Counted from the first letter of the stretch, positions 46,313 to 59,252 are shown. The stretch: DNA of 64,000 bases from Mytilus californianus (GCF_021869535.1 NW_026262659.1:2232001-2296000); one strand, 5' to 3'. Numbers and translations: made by a program. The notes: generated by a model not told the origin, from the sequence alone.

Positions 46313-46358
<46 letters not shown>
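45700..46358 (+). pseudogene. 3' end of a LINE with (ATT)n tail
   Basis: The frame 45830-46033 reads YCLRNTSCKKLQVPKAKTEL then KKSFIYSGSILWNNLPISLK and SSFKKDLKNYLLEH, the well-known closing segment of many LINE polymerases (Y-x-L-R ... F-x-Y-x-G-x-x-L-W-N-x-L-P ... SF-K-x-x-L-K-x-x-L). Upstream sequence is the same protein with stops. It is followed by about 270 bases of untranslated tail ending tgtaaccctctttaaataaa, then (ATT)n from 46311 to 46358, the tail type expected at the 3' end. The 5' border joins a family C start fragment, so the LINE probably inserted into that repeat. Confidence 0.78.
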
Positions 46359-46359
<1 letters not shown>

Positions 46360-47139
46360 GAGATGCTTTTATCGCTCAGGTTCAGTTACAAACTTTTATT
46401 GAATCATAGTAATCTGTAATTAAATGGAATGGACACAAGTAAATTTAATGTTCGTTATAATAGTAAAATTTCTGATTGTCAGTTTCTTTTTGTTTTTCAA
46501 ACAGAAATTGATATATAGAGTTAGAGATCACGAAAAACAGATTCGGTGTAAATATATTTTCCGATATTTGTATATTTGATTTTTAAGGAAGCCAGATGTA
46601 GCCATTTTGGATGTTATCATGCATACATTCTTTATGTTTTTCCTAGCTTTTTAATGGATTGATTGTTGGTTGCTTAACGTTCAGTGGCAAATAGTTCGTG
46701 CATAATCAGACGATGAAGATATGTAAACAATCGAATATAATTGAAATCTGTCAAAATAGTGACCCACAGGTCCATTAGTTTCTCGATAAAACAAGAGGTT
46801 TTCTTTATAAACGCAAATAATTATGAACTAAATCAATTTTTTTTACTATCATCCAAAAGGTTTGGAAATATAAACAAAACAAAATAATATTTTATAAATA
46901 TTTCACATATTTTAGGAGCATATTCATGTATACCACATAAAACATACAAATTCTGGTGTACAACGTTTGTATTTATAAAAATTTGGATACAGTGGGTTTG
47001 GTTACATAACTTATAGGGTGTTTACATTTAAAACTGCACATTTAAACACATAAACTACAGTGAATATTACATTAGATTGGTAAAGTTTAATGTTGCAGAC
47101 GAAGACATCCGTTTGTTTTAACCACAACTGACATTTAAT

Positions 47140-47341
47140 CTAATTCAAAACATTACTCAAGCCTAAACGTCGGCCAATTTCAGTCAGAGGTTGAGAACAA
47201 AACATTTCCAGTAATAAGACCATCGGCACTGATGTGTTATTGTTTTGTCCAAACCAACCGATCGTGAATTCATCCAATTTCGAATTTTCGGGCCAATACG
47301 TCTGCTCGATATAAGTGATATTTGAATTTAACTTTATTTGT
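47140..47341 (-). CDS. Candidate unassigned terminal exon
   Basis: On the minus strand a very strong pyrimidine tract (ccctccccctatc then a T run) ends in aaatag at 47342. Then 66 codons are open to a TAG at 47142-47140, with protein-like content: NITYIEQTYWPENSKLDEFT, IGWFGQNNNTS, LLLEMFCSQPL, EIGRRLGLSNVLN. The frame needs two bases from a previous exon, whereas the giant exon's donor supplies one, so the two do not join directly. It might be an alternative last exon reached through another small exon, a relic, or chance. Confidence 0.28.
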
Positions 47342-48852
47342 CTATTTAAAAAAAAAAGATAGGGGGAGGGGGATTCCTGTCGTTTAATTTTTTTTTCAAA
47401 TTTTAATTGTTTTACACTACATGACATATACATAATTAATCGACATTACTACACAACGGGGATATCACACTTACAAAAGGGATAGAAGTTTTCATCAGTT
47501 CTTTTCGAAGTGGCTAGCCATTGTAGTCGTATCTATAAACTCATCTTAACTTATGTAACCGTCAATTGACAAAGACACATGACCCCCAGGGTACTTCATG
47601 GTAATCCAGATTGTATCTGTTATGTACAGATCTTTCTTAACACATCCACTGAAGTTTAGTAACTTACTAGTATTCGAAATAGAGCGTTCACCAAATTAAA
47701 GTTTATTTGTGTCTAGAAATAACTCTGACTACCTTTTTTATTTTGAAATTGATGTAACTTTTAAAGAAAAATTTGACCTAAGACGTTTCGATTATAAAGT
47801 AAAAACCATGGTTCAACTAATAAAGTAATTGGAATTTTCTCTGAAGCAACAGGTAGTGCACATATAGATATCATCAATATAATTCCATTGTTGCGAACAC
47901 ACGCCCATCATTATACATTTAATTCATTGATAAAGTACCGACATACTTGACAAACTTTTACGCTCAAATAAAATAAATATACATGTATTACAATGTACAT
48001 ATTTTATGACAGTTGTACACTTTAAAGTAAGGAAGATTGATAGAGCACATTAATTTAAATGAAATTTAGATAACAATCTTAGCATTCAATTATATTTTCT
48101 GAATGGAATTAGGGTTGATGTTCGCGTTAGTATCAAAAGGAAGATTATGTGTACTTATGTGAACTTATATTGTCAATATCTACAGTAATCTTTAATATTA
48201 CTTCTATTAATATTCAACATTTGTCATTCTCAGGAATTGCTTCAATAACTTCATTTAAACAAGATTATAATGTATGACAATAGTTTTATAATTTTTGCTT
48301 AGCAACACTTTAGGGTGAGCAAAATAATTATAAGTATTAGTGAAAAAAGAAATGTTTTGGCAATTTTAGCTTATTTCATCCCCAATTCCCACAAAAAGGA
48401 AAAAATAAAAATAAATCAATGTATCAAAGATGCATATAGGGGCACTCCTTTTTCTACACGACATATTGCATTTAAAACAATTCTACAGGTCTACAGGTTT
48501 AAGCGTTAAGTATACTAATTTTGATAAAAAGTTTCAAGTACACATATACTTCAAAGTAAACGTCATACTCTACTAAAAAAATGATGAGACACAGTCTACA
48601 AAATTCAAAACAGAAACCTAAAGCATGAACCCCACTCAAAACTTGGTTCTCGTCCGCTAGTGGCACCCGTTTAATTGTTTAATGGTCGTATTGATCTACC
48701 TTACAACAGATTTTGATAGAATATCAAACATTTCAAAAACCTGGTATACCAAAAACTAAACATCCGAACATCAACATACAAGAGGTGTACAGGAGCTCAG
48801 AGTCTTCTTTTTTCAAATTGTAAACTTAATCAATCAAATATGTGACACTTAC

Positions 48853-51800
48853 CATTTTTGGATTTAGAAAATCTGTCAACAGTTTCAAAAGCCATATTCT
48901 CCATGTCTCTGATATCTTTCTCCTGTTGTATCCTCTTTTCCTCCTCATATCTCTTATAAATATCCTCATCACTATGGTATAGAGGATTGGTCTTACTCAT
49001 GTTAAACTTATTGTCAAACATATTAATGTTATCATTGTACTCATCAAGATTCTCATCGAAATTGTTCTTAATCAGTATGTTTCCCCTGACGACTCGCATG
49101 TCTCGGTCAACATCAGTGTATGTTTTCCTTTCTGGTTCCGGAGTTCCTTGGTAATGTTGCTGGTGGTTTAGTATACTAGATAATTTCGATTGGTACCCAT
49201 CCATTTGGTCGTAAGATTTCTGTCTACCACTACTACCACTATTGACCTCGACTGTTGATCGAAATTGACGACCCTGACCCTCGGTAGCAGGTCGTCCTAC
49301 ATTTAAAGTTCTCTCTGTCGTATATCTCGGTTCCATAAATTCAGCATTTCCATTAAAAGCAATCGGGCGATTATGTCCCACATCTATAGAGCTTATATTT
49401 CGATTCTGGTCTAGAAATTGTCCACCAGTGACTTGGACGTTGTCGGTTTTCATTGTTGTTATAGTTTTTGTTGTCTCTTCATATTCCATCGTTTCTTCCT
49501 TGACATCCTCAGACGCACTCGATTTGACAACTTTATACTTTCGTCCGCTGTCAACTTCGTCTGTCGGTGGCTCATATGGACGATGTTTCTTTGCTGTATG
49601 CCATTTTGGCGACTCGTAAGGGCCTTTGACTAGAGCTACAGATTTATACACGGGTCGTTCTTGAAACTGTCTCGAGTCAGTTTCATCAATCTTAGCCACG
49701 ATTGTGTGTTCCTCTTTAGGTTTAACGCTATGATGTTCCTCTTTATAATTAACGATTTGATGTTCCTCTTTAGGTTGTGTCATCACCTGTACACCAGTAG
49801 TTACCTTTTGGGGAATAGGTTCTAGCTGGAGAAGGTTGTATTGAGGAACCTGAAGTGGTGGCAACATTAATGGCTGTTGCACATAATAAGGATTAAACTG
49901 AGGTATTGGAGGGACGGACGAATTAGCCTCCACCATGTAAGCTGCTGACATAGCATTAAGTCCACTCTGGTCGTACGAAGATGATTGATTTGTCACTTCC
50001 TTCTTCATGTTCACATCTTGGGAGCCAACGTAACTAGATTTACCATCTGTTACCCATGGCCCGTCGGAAGACATTTCGTAAGACTGTTTAACAGTTTTAA
50101 GGGACGATGAACCATACGGATTCTGGTTTGGAGCACCACCATCTTCGTACTCATACGATGTGGTCCGTTTATTAGAAGAGCTGTCACTGTATCCATAAGG
50201 CTGCAACTGACCTTGACCTTGCCGTAATCTTTCGTTCGTGTATTGTCCCGACTGAAATCGTTCGTCAGTTTCGGTATATTCCATTGAATTCGGATTATAC
50301 AAACTAAGTATGACTTCCTCGGCGGTATTATAATCAACGCCAGAATTTCCATGAGCTCTGAGATTATGAATTCTCTGATATGACGGACTGCCACTTCTAG
50401 GGCTTGCACTTTCATATTCCGAGCTGTATCTATGATCAGACGTGCTGTACTCGTAGCTTTCATCAGTAATATCCTCTATCATATATGTATCTCCTTTATG
50501 ATCTTGAACTATATATTTATTTCTATTACTCGGCTCCGAAACTACTGGAAGTGATGCCGTATCTGATTTGTCCCCATCCTCCTCCTCCTCTACAACCCGG
50601 TGTGTAAGAGTAGTAATCACTAGGTTCCCTCCATTTAATTTGGTGATCGTCTGGTTAATTTCAGGTATAATATCGTCATTATTTTCTCCATTTAGTTTAG
50701 ATATGGCATCAGTCAAGAGTGCAAGGTTTCGTTTTTGTGTTGTCTGCTCTTCATCGTTATAACCACCACTATTAACAGAACTTGTTGTCTTCGTCGTTAT
50801 CTTTTTACCCCCTTTATATTCAGACATTTGGGAGGTGTTAGTATTTCCCGACGATTTCTCTGGCATTGTAGCACCAGTCCTTAATTCCTGTATGATTGCT
50901 ATTTTGGAATCGTTAGATGCACCACCGATTGTTTTAGTATCCAAATCTGTTGTATGTACGTCCACAGTTGTCGAGAATTTACGGTCCTTATAATCTAGAT
51001 GAGGATTTAAAGGTGTAAAAGTTTTACCTGTAAAATTATCTGTCACATGATCACAGCCTGCGGTAGGACACGCGTGAATGACTTCACTTTCTTCTGTTGT
51101 ATTAACATCAAATGTAACTGATCGCTTACTTTTGTACTCCGTATTATTGTAATCTTGTGTATGTTTATTTACTTTATTGTTTGTAAGAGGTAATTTATCC
51201 ACTTTATTTGTAGCTTCAAGCAAAGATGTTTGACAGTCTTCATCTATTTCTTCTTCATCTTCCGCCTCTTGTAAAAAGTCAAGATTCAGTTTCAGGGCAG
51301 ATCGTAAATCCTCTGTATTTTCAGTGTTTTTATTTTCGTGTGTTCCTGGATCATCTGATTGTGTTTCGTACTGATGTTCATCGCTTCTTATTTGAAGCAT
51401 TTCCACCTCATTTGTATCACAATTACTTTCTCTTTCATTCATTTCATCTATTTCACCAAAAATAACTTCGCCATTTTCATCGTAGTGAGTAATCTCACCT
51501 CTAGAGTTTTCTTCAAAATTCTGGTCTTCCAGACCAGCCTTTAAAACTTCATTTTCATCAGCAATCGCTGTATCTACTATATATTCCCCTTCCACAGAAC
51601 TATCGTCTTGCTCAGAACTATCTGACGATTCGGATTGGTCAGAACTATCTGACGATTCGGATTGGTCAGAACCTTTAAGTAAAATTTCCTGATTTATTTC
51701 AGATTTTACATTGTTTGAATCATTGTTGTCATCTGTCTTTCGGTTCCTTGTTCGTTTTGCTAACCAGGTATCCATTAAATCTAGATACGTTTGACACAAT

Positions 51801-54800
51801 TGTTGTTCCGTATTTCTTAAAACTTCATCCATTGGTGGTGTATCGATAGGTGATCTAGCAATATCAGGATTAATGGGCGAAGTATCGCTCGACAAACTAA
51901 CTATATCAGTATTATTATCATTGTATGTGTTTGTCAAATCAACATTTCTATTTTCATTCGAATAATTAGTACTAGATGGTTGGTAAGAATTTGTAAACTG
52001 TATAACATCGCTTTCCGTACGATAAACATGTTTAATGTCGCTTTCTGCTTTATTTTCCAGCATAGTACCGTGATTTCGATACTGTCTATTATCATACCCA
52101 CAATTTCTTTGTAAAAGGTCTGCCATGACGCTATCTTGGAGTTCAGTGGTATTAACAACATTTTTTTCAGTGGTCTCCCCATTCACAGAAGAGACGTTAT
52201 CTATATCGATTAAGGTTGCTTCATTCACATCTGCATTGCTAGCTTTTCTTCGATCCAATCCTTCTAAACAAGGAGATGGTGATAAACCTGTTTTAGATGT
52301 CTCAATGTTTATTTCACTTTTCAACTCCACATTACCGTTAATTGAATGAGACGAAACATAACTATAACATTTAGTGTTAATTTCAGACGTAGATCGGAAT
52401 TGTTTTGAATTGTCATTATCATGTTCAGCAAGACATGTAGCTTTATGTTCGATATCATGAGTAGAAATACTTTTTTCGGGAGTATCAAAACTAAAATCAG
52501 GCTCTTTTAAACCAGTGCTGATTGGCGACGGAGTGACATAGGTTTCTATAATGGATTCTTTGAATTCATGAGGTAGCGTTTCAAAATGTGGGTTGGATTT
52601 CTTCTTTCTTGGTGGTTTCTTTGGAGGAGTCTTTTTCGGAATTATATTTATAACATCGGTACATGTGTCCTTTCTATTCTGGTCAATATGTAAGACATCA
52701 CCAATTTCATTTTCGGTTGTATTTAGATTATCATTCAAAAAAAGATACTTTGATGAAGGAATATCAGGTTCAACTATTCTATAATGTTCAGTAGATTCCT
52801 CACTTTTTTCAGTAAATTCTTCAGCAGTTCCCATAGTCAATTGTAAATCATTTATTACTTTCTGATCTTGTTCGTGATACAAAATGTGAGATGAAACACG
52901 TTCTTCAATTTGTATGACATTTTCCTCAACAGCGAAATCTTTGGTATGATTACTCAAGACCGATGGTTCTTTAAGGTAATCCATAAGCTGCAATCCATTT
53001 GTTTCGCATTTTTCAACAGGTCTAAAAGGTGATACCGACATTTCAACCGTAGTATCTGCAACCTGTAGTTCTGTGTTTTCTTCAAAATTTATATTTTCCA
53101 CAATTTTATTATTGTCATGATCATTTATTATTTCCACTGTATTATTTTCAGACAGGGATGATACCTGTTCTGTATACTTTGGAGAGCTTAATTCAACTTT
53201 TAAATATGACGTTTTTGTTTCATAACTGTTTGCAGTTTCTTGTGCAGTTGTAGAATATTGTAACAAATCCGGGGTATATCTTCCGGAAATATCATCTAAG
53301 TCGTAAGTGTCGTTATTGGTTTCAATGTTAATGCACGTATCCGAAGGCGAAATGTCGACGCTGGTAACATACTGAGTATTAGCTGCATCGCCATTAGGCG
53401 CACTGATTTTCATTGAGCCTAATTCACTGCAGATAATACCTTTAGCTTGTGCAGGCCCATCAATTGCATATGTATTTTGATTGTGTGGATAATTAACATT
53501 TACGCTTGGTGATTTCAGTGTAACATTCAAATAACTACTGACATTTTCGGTTTCATGTCTCTCTTGAAAAGGCGTCGGTTTTCCTTCACTGATAGGTTTA
53601 TGTTTCGTGTTTGGTGATCGTTTTTCCAGCTCTGATATTTGTTGATAATATGAAACAGGTTGTCCAGAAGAAATGTCTTTACCAAGTAGAGTTGTCGTTT
53701 GTGAAGGGAAATCTTCTTGACGAAAAGATACTGGTGGAGATGACAAATCTGGTAAAGTGTTATCAGAAAAATAACAAGAATCTACTGTATCCGCTAGATC
53801 TCTTTCTGCATCTTTTTGTTGATAACTTGCACTTTCAGGTGATTTACCAAATAGTTGAAATGGTATATCTATGTTATGTTCTAGAGAGTTTTCATGTTTA
53901 TAAAGAGTACTATCAGACGGGGTTTCTGGTATAGGCGTCGGTATATCTATTCCTCGTTCTTGAAAGTTTTCATTATTTCCATATACCGGTTGGGTTTCTA
54001 GGATTAGAGTAGGGCATTGGATCAGCCTAGGTTCCATTTGACGCGAGGAAGACGACAATTCCGAAAATTTGTCTTCATAATCGTCAATTTTAGAATTCGT
54101 TATTTTATCCCAGTTTCGTTCTGACTGGTTACCTATTCCAAATTTAAAGATAAGACGATCGATTTCACTTTCCTCTTTATTATCGTCGGACTTATCAGAG
54201 AATTGTTCAATGTTTGGATGATTTGATACGTCCTCTCGTGAAGGGTATCGTTTACGTAAAAAACTTTTTAACGCATCAGCTGATGTTGCCGATTTGTTAG
54301 GATTTGTTCTGTTGAAAGGTGAACTTGATTTTTCTATTGGCTTTGACGAAATTCTTACTCTTTCGCTGCTAAATCTTTGGAAGTTATCATTAACTGATTG
54401 TGTGATTTGTTTCGGACTATTAGCTATTCGGTTGCTCCCAGCTCTATGAAATCTGGGTCCATTATCAAAACCCTTAGTTTGCGACCGATCCAAGTGGTCA
54501 TCTGTCACGTAACTTCTATTTTTAGATTCAACTGGTTTTTGTTCAATGTTATCTTTACCTTCAGTTATTGCGTTTGCTATTCGTTCACTAACGCTACGTT
54601 GTAATATTTGATTCCTATGTATAGGAGCTTTATCATTTGGCTTTAATGTTACTTTTGTCAGATTGTCATTGTTTCTCTTATATTCTGTGTTTACCTCTGT
54701 ATGAAGAACACTTCTAATAAGTAATTCCCTATTTTCAGTTTGTCTGTTTATGTCTTCTAATCTAGGGCTATATATCGACTTTTCATTTTGATTTGATCGA

Positions 54801-56323
54801 GGTGAATACAGTTTTTCAGATGATTCGTTCTTGTGTTTGTCAATTTTATTTTGAGTTCTTTTCTCCCAGTCGTTTTTTTCTTTGAAATCAGGTTGCATAA
54901 CAAAATCGTTGACCTCTGTATTATTTCTATCTTTACAACTTTGAACCGTTACGGATTGATGCAATTCTTTATTAATGTCTACTTCGTCGGGATATCGTTT
55001 TTGAAGGAAATCTCTCAATGCACCTGTTGTGCGCATGCTTCCTGTTCGAATAAAAGCTTCATTTGTCCTTGTGTCAAGGTGATGTTTGTTTGGTATGTGC
55101 ATGCTCACCGAACGCTGCAAACTATAAGTATTTTCTCCAGAGCCAACAGAATTTGTCCGCAAACTTCCCGGGCTTGATATACTTTGATTGCATGTATTGT
55201 TGACATTGTGTGATTTTCCCGAAAATTCTCCATTTGAGTGGACTCTTTTCCTGTGTACTGGTTTTCGGTCACCTTTATTTCTACTGTTACTATTGTTCAC
55301 TTTATCTTTGTGTGTCTGATGATATTGCCCTTCTCTTATGATATCGTCAGATGGCCTTTGATGGAATTCATCAGAATTTACCTCAAAACCTGAGACGTAT
55401 TTGTCTGCTGTGTTAAATATGGCCTTTTCAGGTTGTGGTTTAACAGCTAGATTCTCTGTTGATTTAGAACGTAGGATGTACGGCTCACCATGTTCGTCAT
55501 AAGACTTACGTAACGAAGAAACGTCCGCTCTATTGTTAATGTTAGTTAATGAGTTAGTCCTCTGTGAAGGTGTTACAGTAGTTTTAGCCACAGACAAATA
55601 TCTGTTGGAAACGTCATTGGCACTATTATGTCTTTTGAGCGAACTTTTCTTTGAACTTGTATCAATATCCTTAGTAAGTGAATCATCCTGTGATGAAAAC
55701 ATCTTTTTTAACTGAGACACGTAGCCTGGTTTAATTTTTTGCCGAACGGATTCTTTATTGTCTTTTAATTTTTGCACAACGGGTTGCCAATCGGAACCTT
55801 CAGTGGTTTCTTTTACCTTTCGCTTACGTTTAACTTTTTCCTTCGGATCTTTAGTATTTATCGTATAAAATCCAATATTGCTGTCAGAATCAGAATCAGC
55901 AAATGAGCTGTCATGTGACTCTTGTGGAAGACTTAGTTTGAAACGTACTGAATCTTTTCTGTCCAAAGACTGTTTTTGAGACGAACTCCAAGAATGCATA
56001 CGCTGACTTGATGTCCTTAAAATGGATGCTCTCGTAAGTACCGGTGTAGAAGTTTCTGGAATTACTTGATTCACTTGAGTGTTAGCATGCGTGATACTTT
56101 CCTCCATTCCATTTGTAGTGAAATATTCTTGAACATTCGGTGGTGTTGAACATCCGCCATGTATAAACCCGGAGTCGAGCGATGAGAATGATGTAGAAGG
56201 TGACAATGTCGGAGTGTCATTCAGTGAGGAGTAGATTATCTTTGGCGTCCTTCCTCTTTCATGATATATCGGCTTATCGCCTCCCCTGATTAATGGTGCA
56301 TTTAGAGTTTCTATCTTTTCCAT
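48853..56323 (-). CDS. Giant single exon of an unrecognised disordered protein
   Basis: Open for 2,490 codons from an ATG in good context (AAAATGG) to a donor GTAAGT. The ORF would read seven more residues into the intron before a TGA. The product is rich in Ser, Asn, Asp, Glu and Lys, poor in Cys, with no signal peptide or membrane span, so probably intracellular and largely disordered. Visible features: a Ser/Thr-rich head (SLNDTPTLSPSTSFSSLDSG), a basic KRKRKVKE near residue 163, two related motifs, ALRDFLQKRYP near 437 and ALKSFLRKRYP near 687, a Pro/Lys stretch PPKKPPRKKK near 1240 that could bind SH3 domains, an acidic tandem DQSESSDSS near 1560, a Pro-rich FNPYYVQQPLMLPPLQVPQY near 2140, three EEH repeats near 2190, and a charged helix RYEEEKRIQQEKDIRDMENM near 2460. 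A scaffold or cytoskeletal role is a guess. No family is recognised. Confidence 0.93.
51612..51668 (-). repeat. 27-bp in-frame tandem duplication in the giant exon
   Basis: tcagaactatctgacgattc then ggattgg is present twice back to back, encoding the acidic nonapeptide repeat around SESSDSSDQ. The period is a multiple of three, so the frame is kept. It is a likely site of length polymorphism. Confidence 0.9.
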
Positions 56324-56344
56324 TTTTTTTTAAAGTTTACCTGA
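56324..56344 (-). promoter_or_regulatory. 5' splice border of the giant exon
   Basis: On the minus strand tttatttcag precedes GTAAACTTT, an A run and the ATG at 56323. This reads as an acceptor with the exon starting at 56341, so the coding start lies 18 bases into the second or a later exon, and at least one non-coding 5' exon lies upstream. Confidence 0.55.
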
Positions 56345-57570
56345 AATAAATGTAAATAGTACCTTTTTATTATAATAAACAGGTTTACGAGGCATTTGAG
56401 AAAAAATCAGATTACCAAACAAAAAAAAATACAATTTCTATAAAAATAAGGAGATGTGGAATAAATACAATTTCTGCATGTTTTTCAATACTTTATTTTG
56501 AAGTCATAAGTCATCTGATCAGTCATTGTTTGTGTATACAAATGAATCGGTGTATACTTCTATGTATATGATGTTTTTGCAAGAACGTTCCCTTTTTAAT
56601 AAGTTTTTTCTGTTTAAAATAATAAATGTTTTCTATAGGTCTACATTATTAGCCCTATATATATATATATTGCCAACTTTTACCTTGTAGATAAATCTAA
56701 GCTATTGTATTTGTCGCTCTGACATTTCCCTTGCCAACATGTTTTTATTTTGATATAATTAGCTACTTCTGAACATATATAATCATGACATGACGCTTTT
56801 GTCCTCTTCACAGAAAGGCTATTGTAGTGAAATATATCTTCAGTTATAACTGGATATACTGCAAATTACGTGCTGCGTTTTCTGTGGTTTTTTTTCAAAT
56901 GGGGGTGGTTTTTTTGTTGTTGTTCTTTGTAACATGATGCAAGTTCACAAAATTAAGAAGTGAAAGTAAATCAAGGCTAAGTTTGTTGTTTTGGATGCAG
57001 CATTCGCAGATGAAAATTTGTACAATTTGTATTATTTTGGAAACGCGCTTGTCTCGATTAAATTCTGGAAGAAACTGAAGGATCTAAACAGGACCGCGAA
57101 AACCCAACTAAGGTGAATTTAACCAGTGGAAGTTAAAATGTAACTTTTATTTAAAAGTACAAAATTGATAAATATTGTATATAAATTCAAGTAAGAGCTT
57201 TCTTTTAATTAAAAAAAAATGATTTTAATATCCTAATATCAGGTAGGATCGATTAAATTTCATTTTGTATCAGTCGGATTGTGATTATAGCTCCTTGCAT
57301 CTTAAATTTAAACGTCATACTATATATTATCGCACGTTATGTCATATTCTGAATTATTAAATAAAAGTCAAATCATAAATTATATACGGCTTGCAGTTTC
57401 AACTTAGATAGATGTTGACGAAAATTAAGTAAACATTCTACGAAGGATATTTCAGACTAATGCAAAAGTAGTGACTTTGGTTCCAAGCGAACCTAAATGC
57501 AAAATTTGAAATGTGCAATTATAATTATATTCTATCAAAATGGTCCTCAACAATAGCATGTAAAGGTGGA
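56345..57570. other. Upstream region, no gene seen
   Basis: A/T-rich, presumably a 5' intron of the giant gene. A family C-like start (aataaggagatgtgg) lies at 56445. A short (AT)n is at 56655-56670. Confidence 0.45.
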
Positions 57571-57574
57571 TAAC

Positions 57575-57785
57575 ATTCTGATCCCGCACGGGGCAGGTGC
57601 ACTCGACTCCATCGAATCCCGCACGGGGCAGGTGCACTCGACTCCAATCTTAATTGACTAGGATTGTCAGTTTTCCTACCGAAGGGTAGTGGTTCTCTCC
57701 GGCTTCCTCCACTTATAAAAACTGACCGCCACGAAATAGCACAATAGTGTTGAAAGTGGCGTTAAACACCAATCAATCAATCAAT
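57575..57785 (+). mobile_element. SINE copy with duplicated internal segment
   Basis: The head is lost. The segment atcccgcacggggcaggtgc then actcgactcca occurs twice in tandem (from about 57580 and 57615). It is followed by the normal body (ccaatcttaattgactagga, ttttcctaccgaagg, aaagtggcgttaaacacc) and a (AATC)n tail. Confidence 0.85.
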
Positions 57786-59250
57786 CTGATTTGAAAAATA
57801 TTGGAAACAAAAAGTTTATTCCAAAGTATGTGCATATTTTGATAAGATAAATGAACATGATGTATGGTTTATGTATGGCCTGTTGTTTTTATTAGGTTTA
57901 TAATAGCATACCTCTATTATAAATAAAATTATATCAAGTGGTGCCATCTAAATCAATTTTCTTTGTTTACATATTAAATCATAAATAGTATATTTCAATG
58001 TTGATTTAATAAATAACTGTGAGTTTTACCAATAAAAGTCCTGGTAAATAAAAGTGGCATATAAATCAAAGTGGACCACTACAACCTTCATCTATCTAGT
58101 CCCAGTGATCAGGTTGTTTAAGCTTGCTTTGGTCAAATACCGTCAAATCTTATTTTAAAAAAGAAAAATGAGAATATATTATATTACTTACTTCTTTACT
58201 ATGTCTGCTTCTTTTATAATTCTATGAAAAGTCGACCATTTAATCTGGAATGTAAAAGGGAAGACTGCATTAGTGTTTCAGTCTTCGTGTACTATATAGA
58301 TAAATTAGATAAAAAAAAATTCCGTGGTGAAAAAAATAAACAATTCCGAAAAAAGTACCGTTAATATTGCCTAAATAAATCAAAATTTATTATCAGTTTA
58401 AAACTATCGAATTTATAAATAAATTTTACATGTTGTAGAAAAAACATTGTGACACTCGCGTTACAAAAAGAGTTTATGTGTTAATAGGCCACTTCACGGT
58501 TATTTCGATCATATTGAATAGAGGGTAGATGTTTTGGATAGAGGTGGAAATAGTATGAAAGTACGGGAAATCCTATGCATGTTTCCAAGCAACTGTTCTG
58601 TTTTATTGATGTTTTCCCGTGTTTTTCAAACCATTTTTACTTCCATTATGAAAATCTGCCCCTGTTCAACATGGCTGCACTAACCGTATGCGTGAAGGGG
58701 CCTATTGTATAACGAAAAAACGTTTGACAAGGCTAGAATGTGGCTGACCTTATCTAAGTAATTCTTAATGAAACTAAAGATACACAATTGTTAACTATGA
58801 TGTCGTTTAAAATAAGTTGTGATTACCGTATATGTTACAAGTCCATGATCCAAAAATCCAGTAGATGATGCTAAGAAGAATGAAAAGAGATACGGTCCTT
58901 GGTGTGGGAATAAAACAACACATTTTAACAGTTCACCAATGGTAACTTACAGACAACATTACTTGTGTAGGACGTGTACTCAAGTATTATATTATTTTCC
59001 AATACTGCACATATTATCCCAATTTATTTTGAACTAGGTTATTCTGAAGTGAGGTGGGTGTACATTCCACTGTTATCCTAACTTACAATGATATCTAATA
59101 TATAGGTAAATATACACTGTAAAATGCATGTTCATGTTGCAATTTTTACTCCCGCAGAGGATACGCCTTCAAACCATTGACAGATTTCTAGCATGTTACT
59201 TTTTTAATATTGGGATTGAATCAAGTTTTTTTTTCAGTACATAGTTACTT
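57786..59250. other. Upstream region, no gene seen apart from a possible UTR exon
   Basis: A/T-rich. Besides the exon candidate at 58192-58244 I see no frame or element. Confidence 0.4.
58192..58244 (-). other. Candidate 53-bp 5'-UTR exon
   Basis: The minus strand has an acceptor-like ttttacattccag before 58244 and a donor-like GTAAGTAAT after 58192, enclosing 53 bases. It holds an ATG followed after five codons by a stop, a possible upstream ORF. Splicing to 56341 would place it in the leader of the giant gene. Two good sites at exon-like spacing is the only evidence. Confidence 0.25.
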
Positions 59251-59252
59251 TG

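Larger units (their letters stand above)
37742..48852 (-). other. 11.1-kb intron of the giant gene
   Basis: Bounded by a strong donor (minus strand AAAATG then GTAAGT, with the exon ending at 48853) and a pyrimidine-rich acceptor ending TTTTTTAG at 37742. Its content is repetitive: two or three SINEs, a 38-bp minisatellite with an insertion, a 52-bp foldback, LINE debris and family C fragments. The intervals not listed separately (about 38450-39290, 41120-41500, 42030-42650, 43150-43500, 44400-45690, 46365-47135 and 47440-48850) show nothing recognisable. Confidence 0.65.

Noticed and set aside
47140-48853. Direct splice of the giant exon to the 47341 acceptor
   Set aside because: The donor leaves one base, whereas this exon needs two; the joined frame hits a stop after two codons.
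49418-55715. Many plus-strand frames and a 137-residue minus-strand frame inside the giant exon
   Set aside because: They are shadows of the 2,490-codon exon in other frames.
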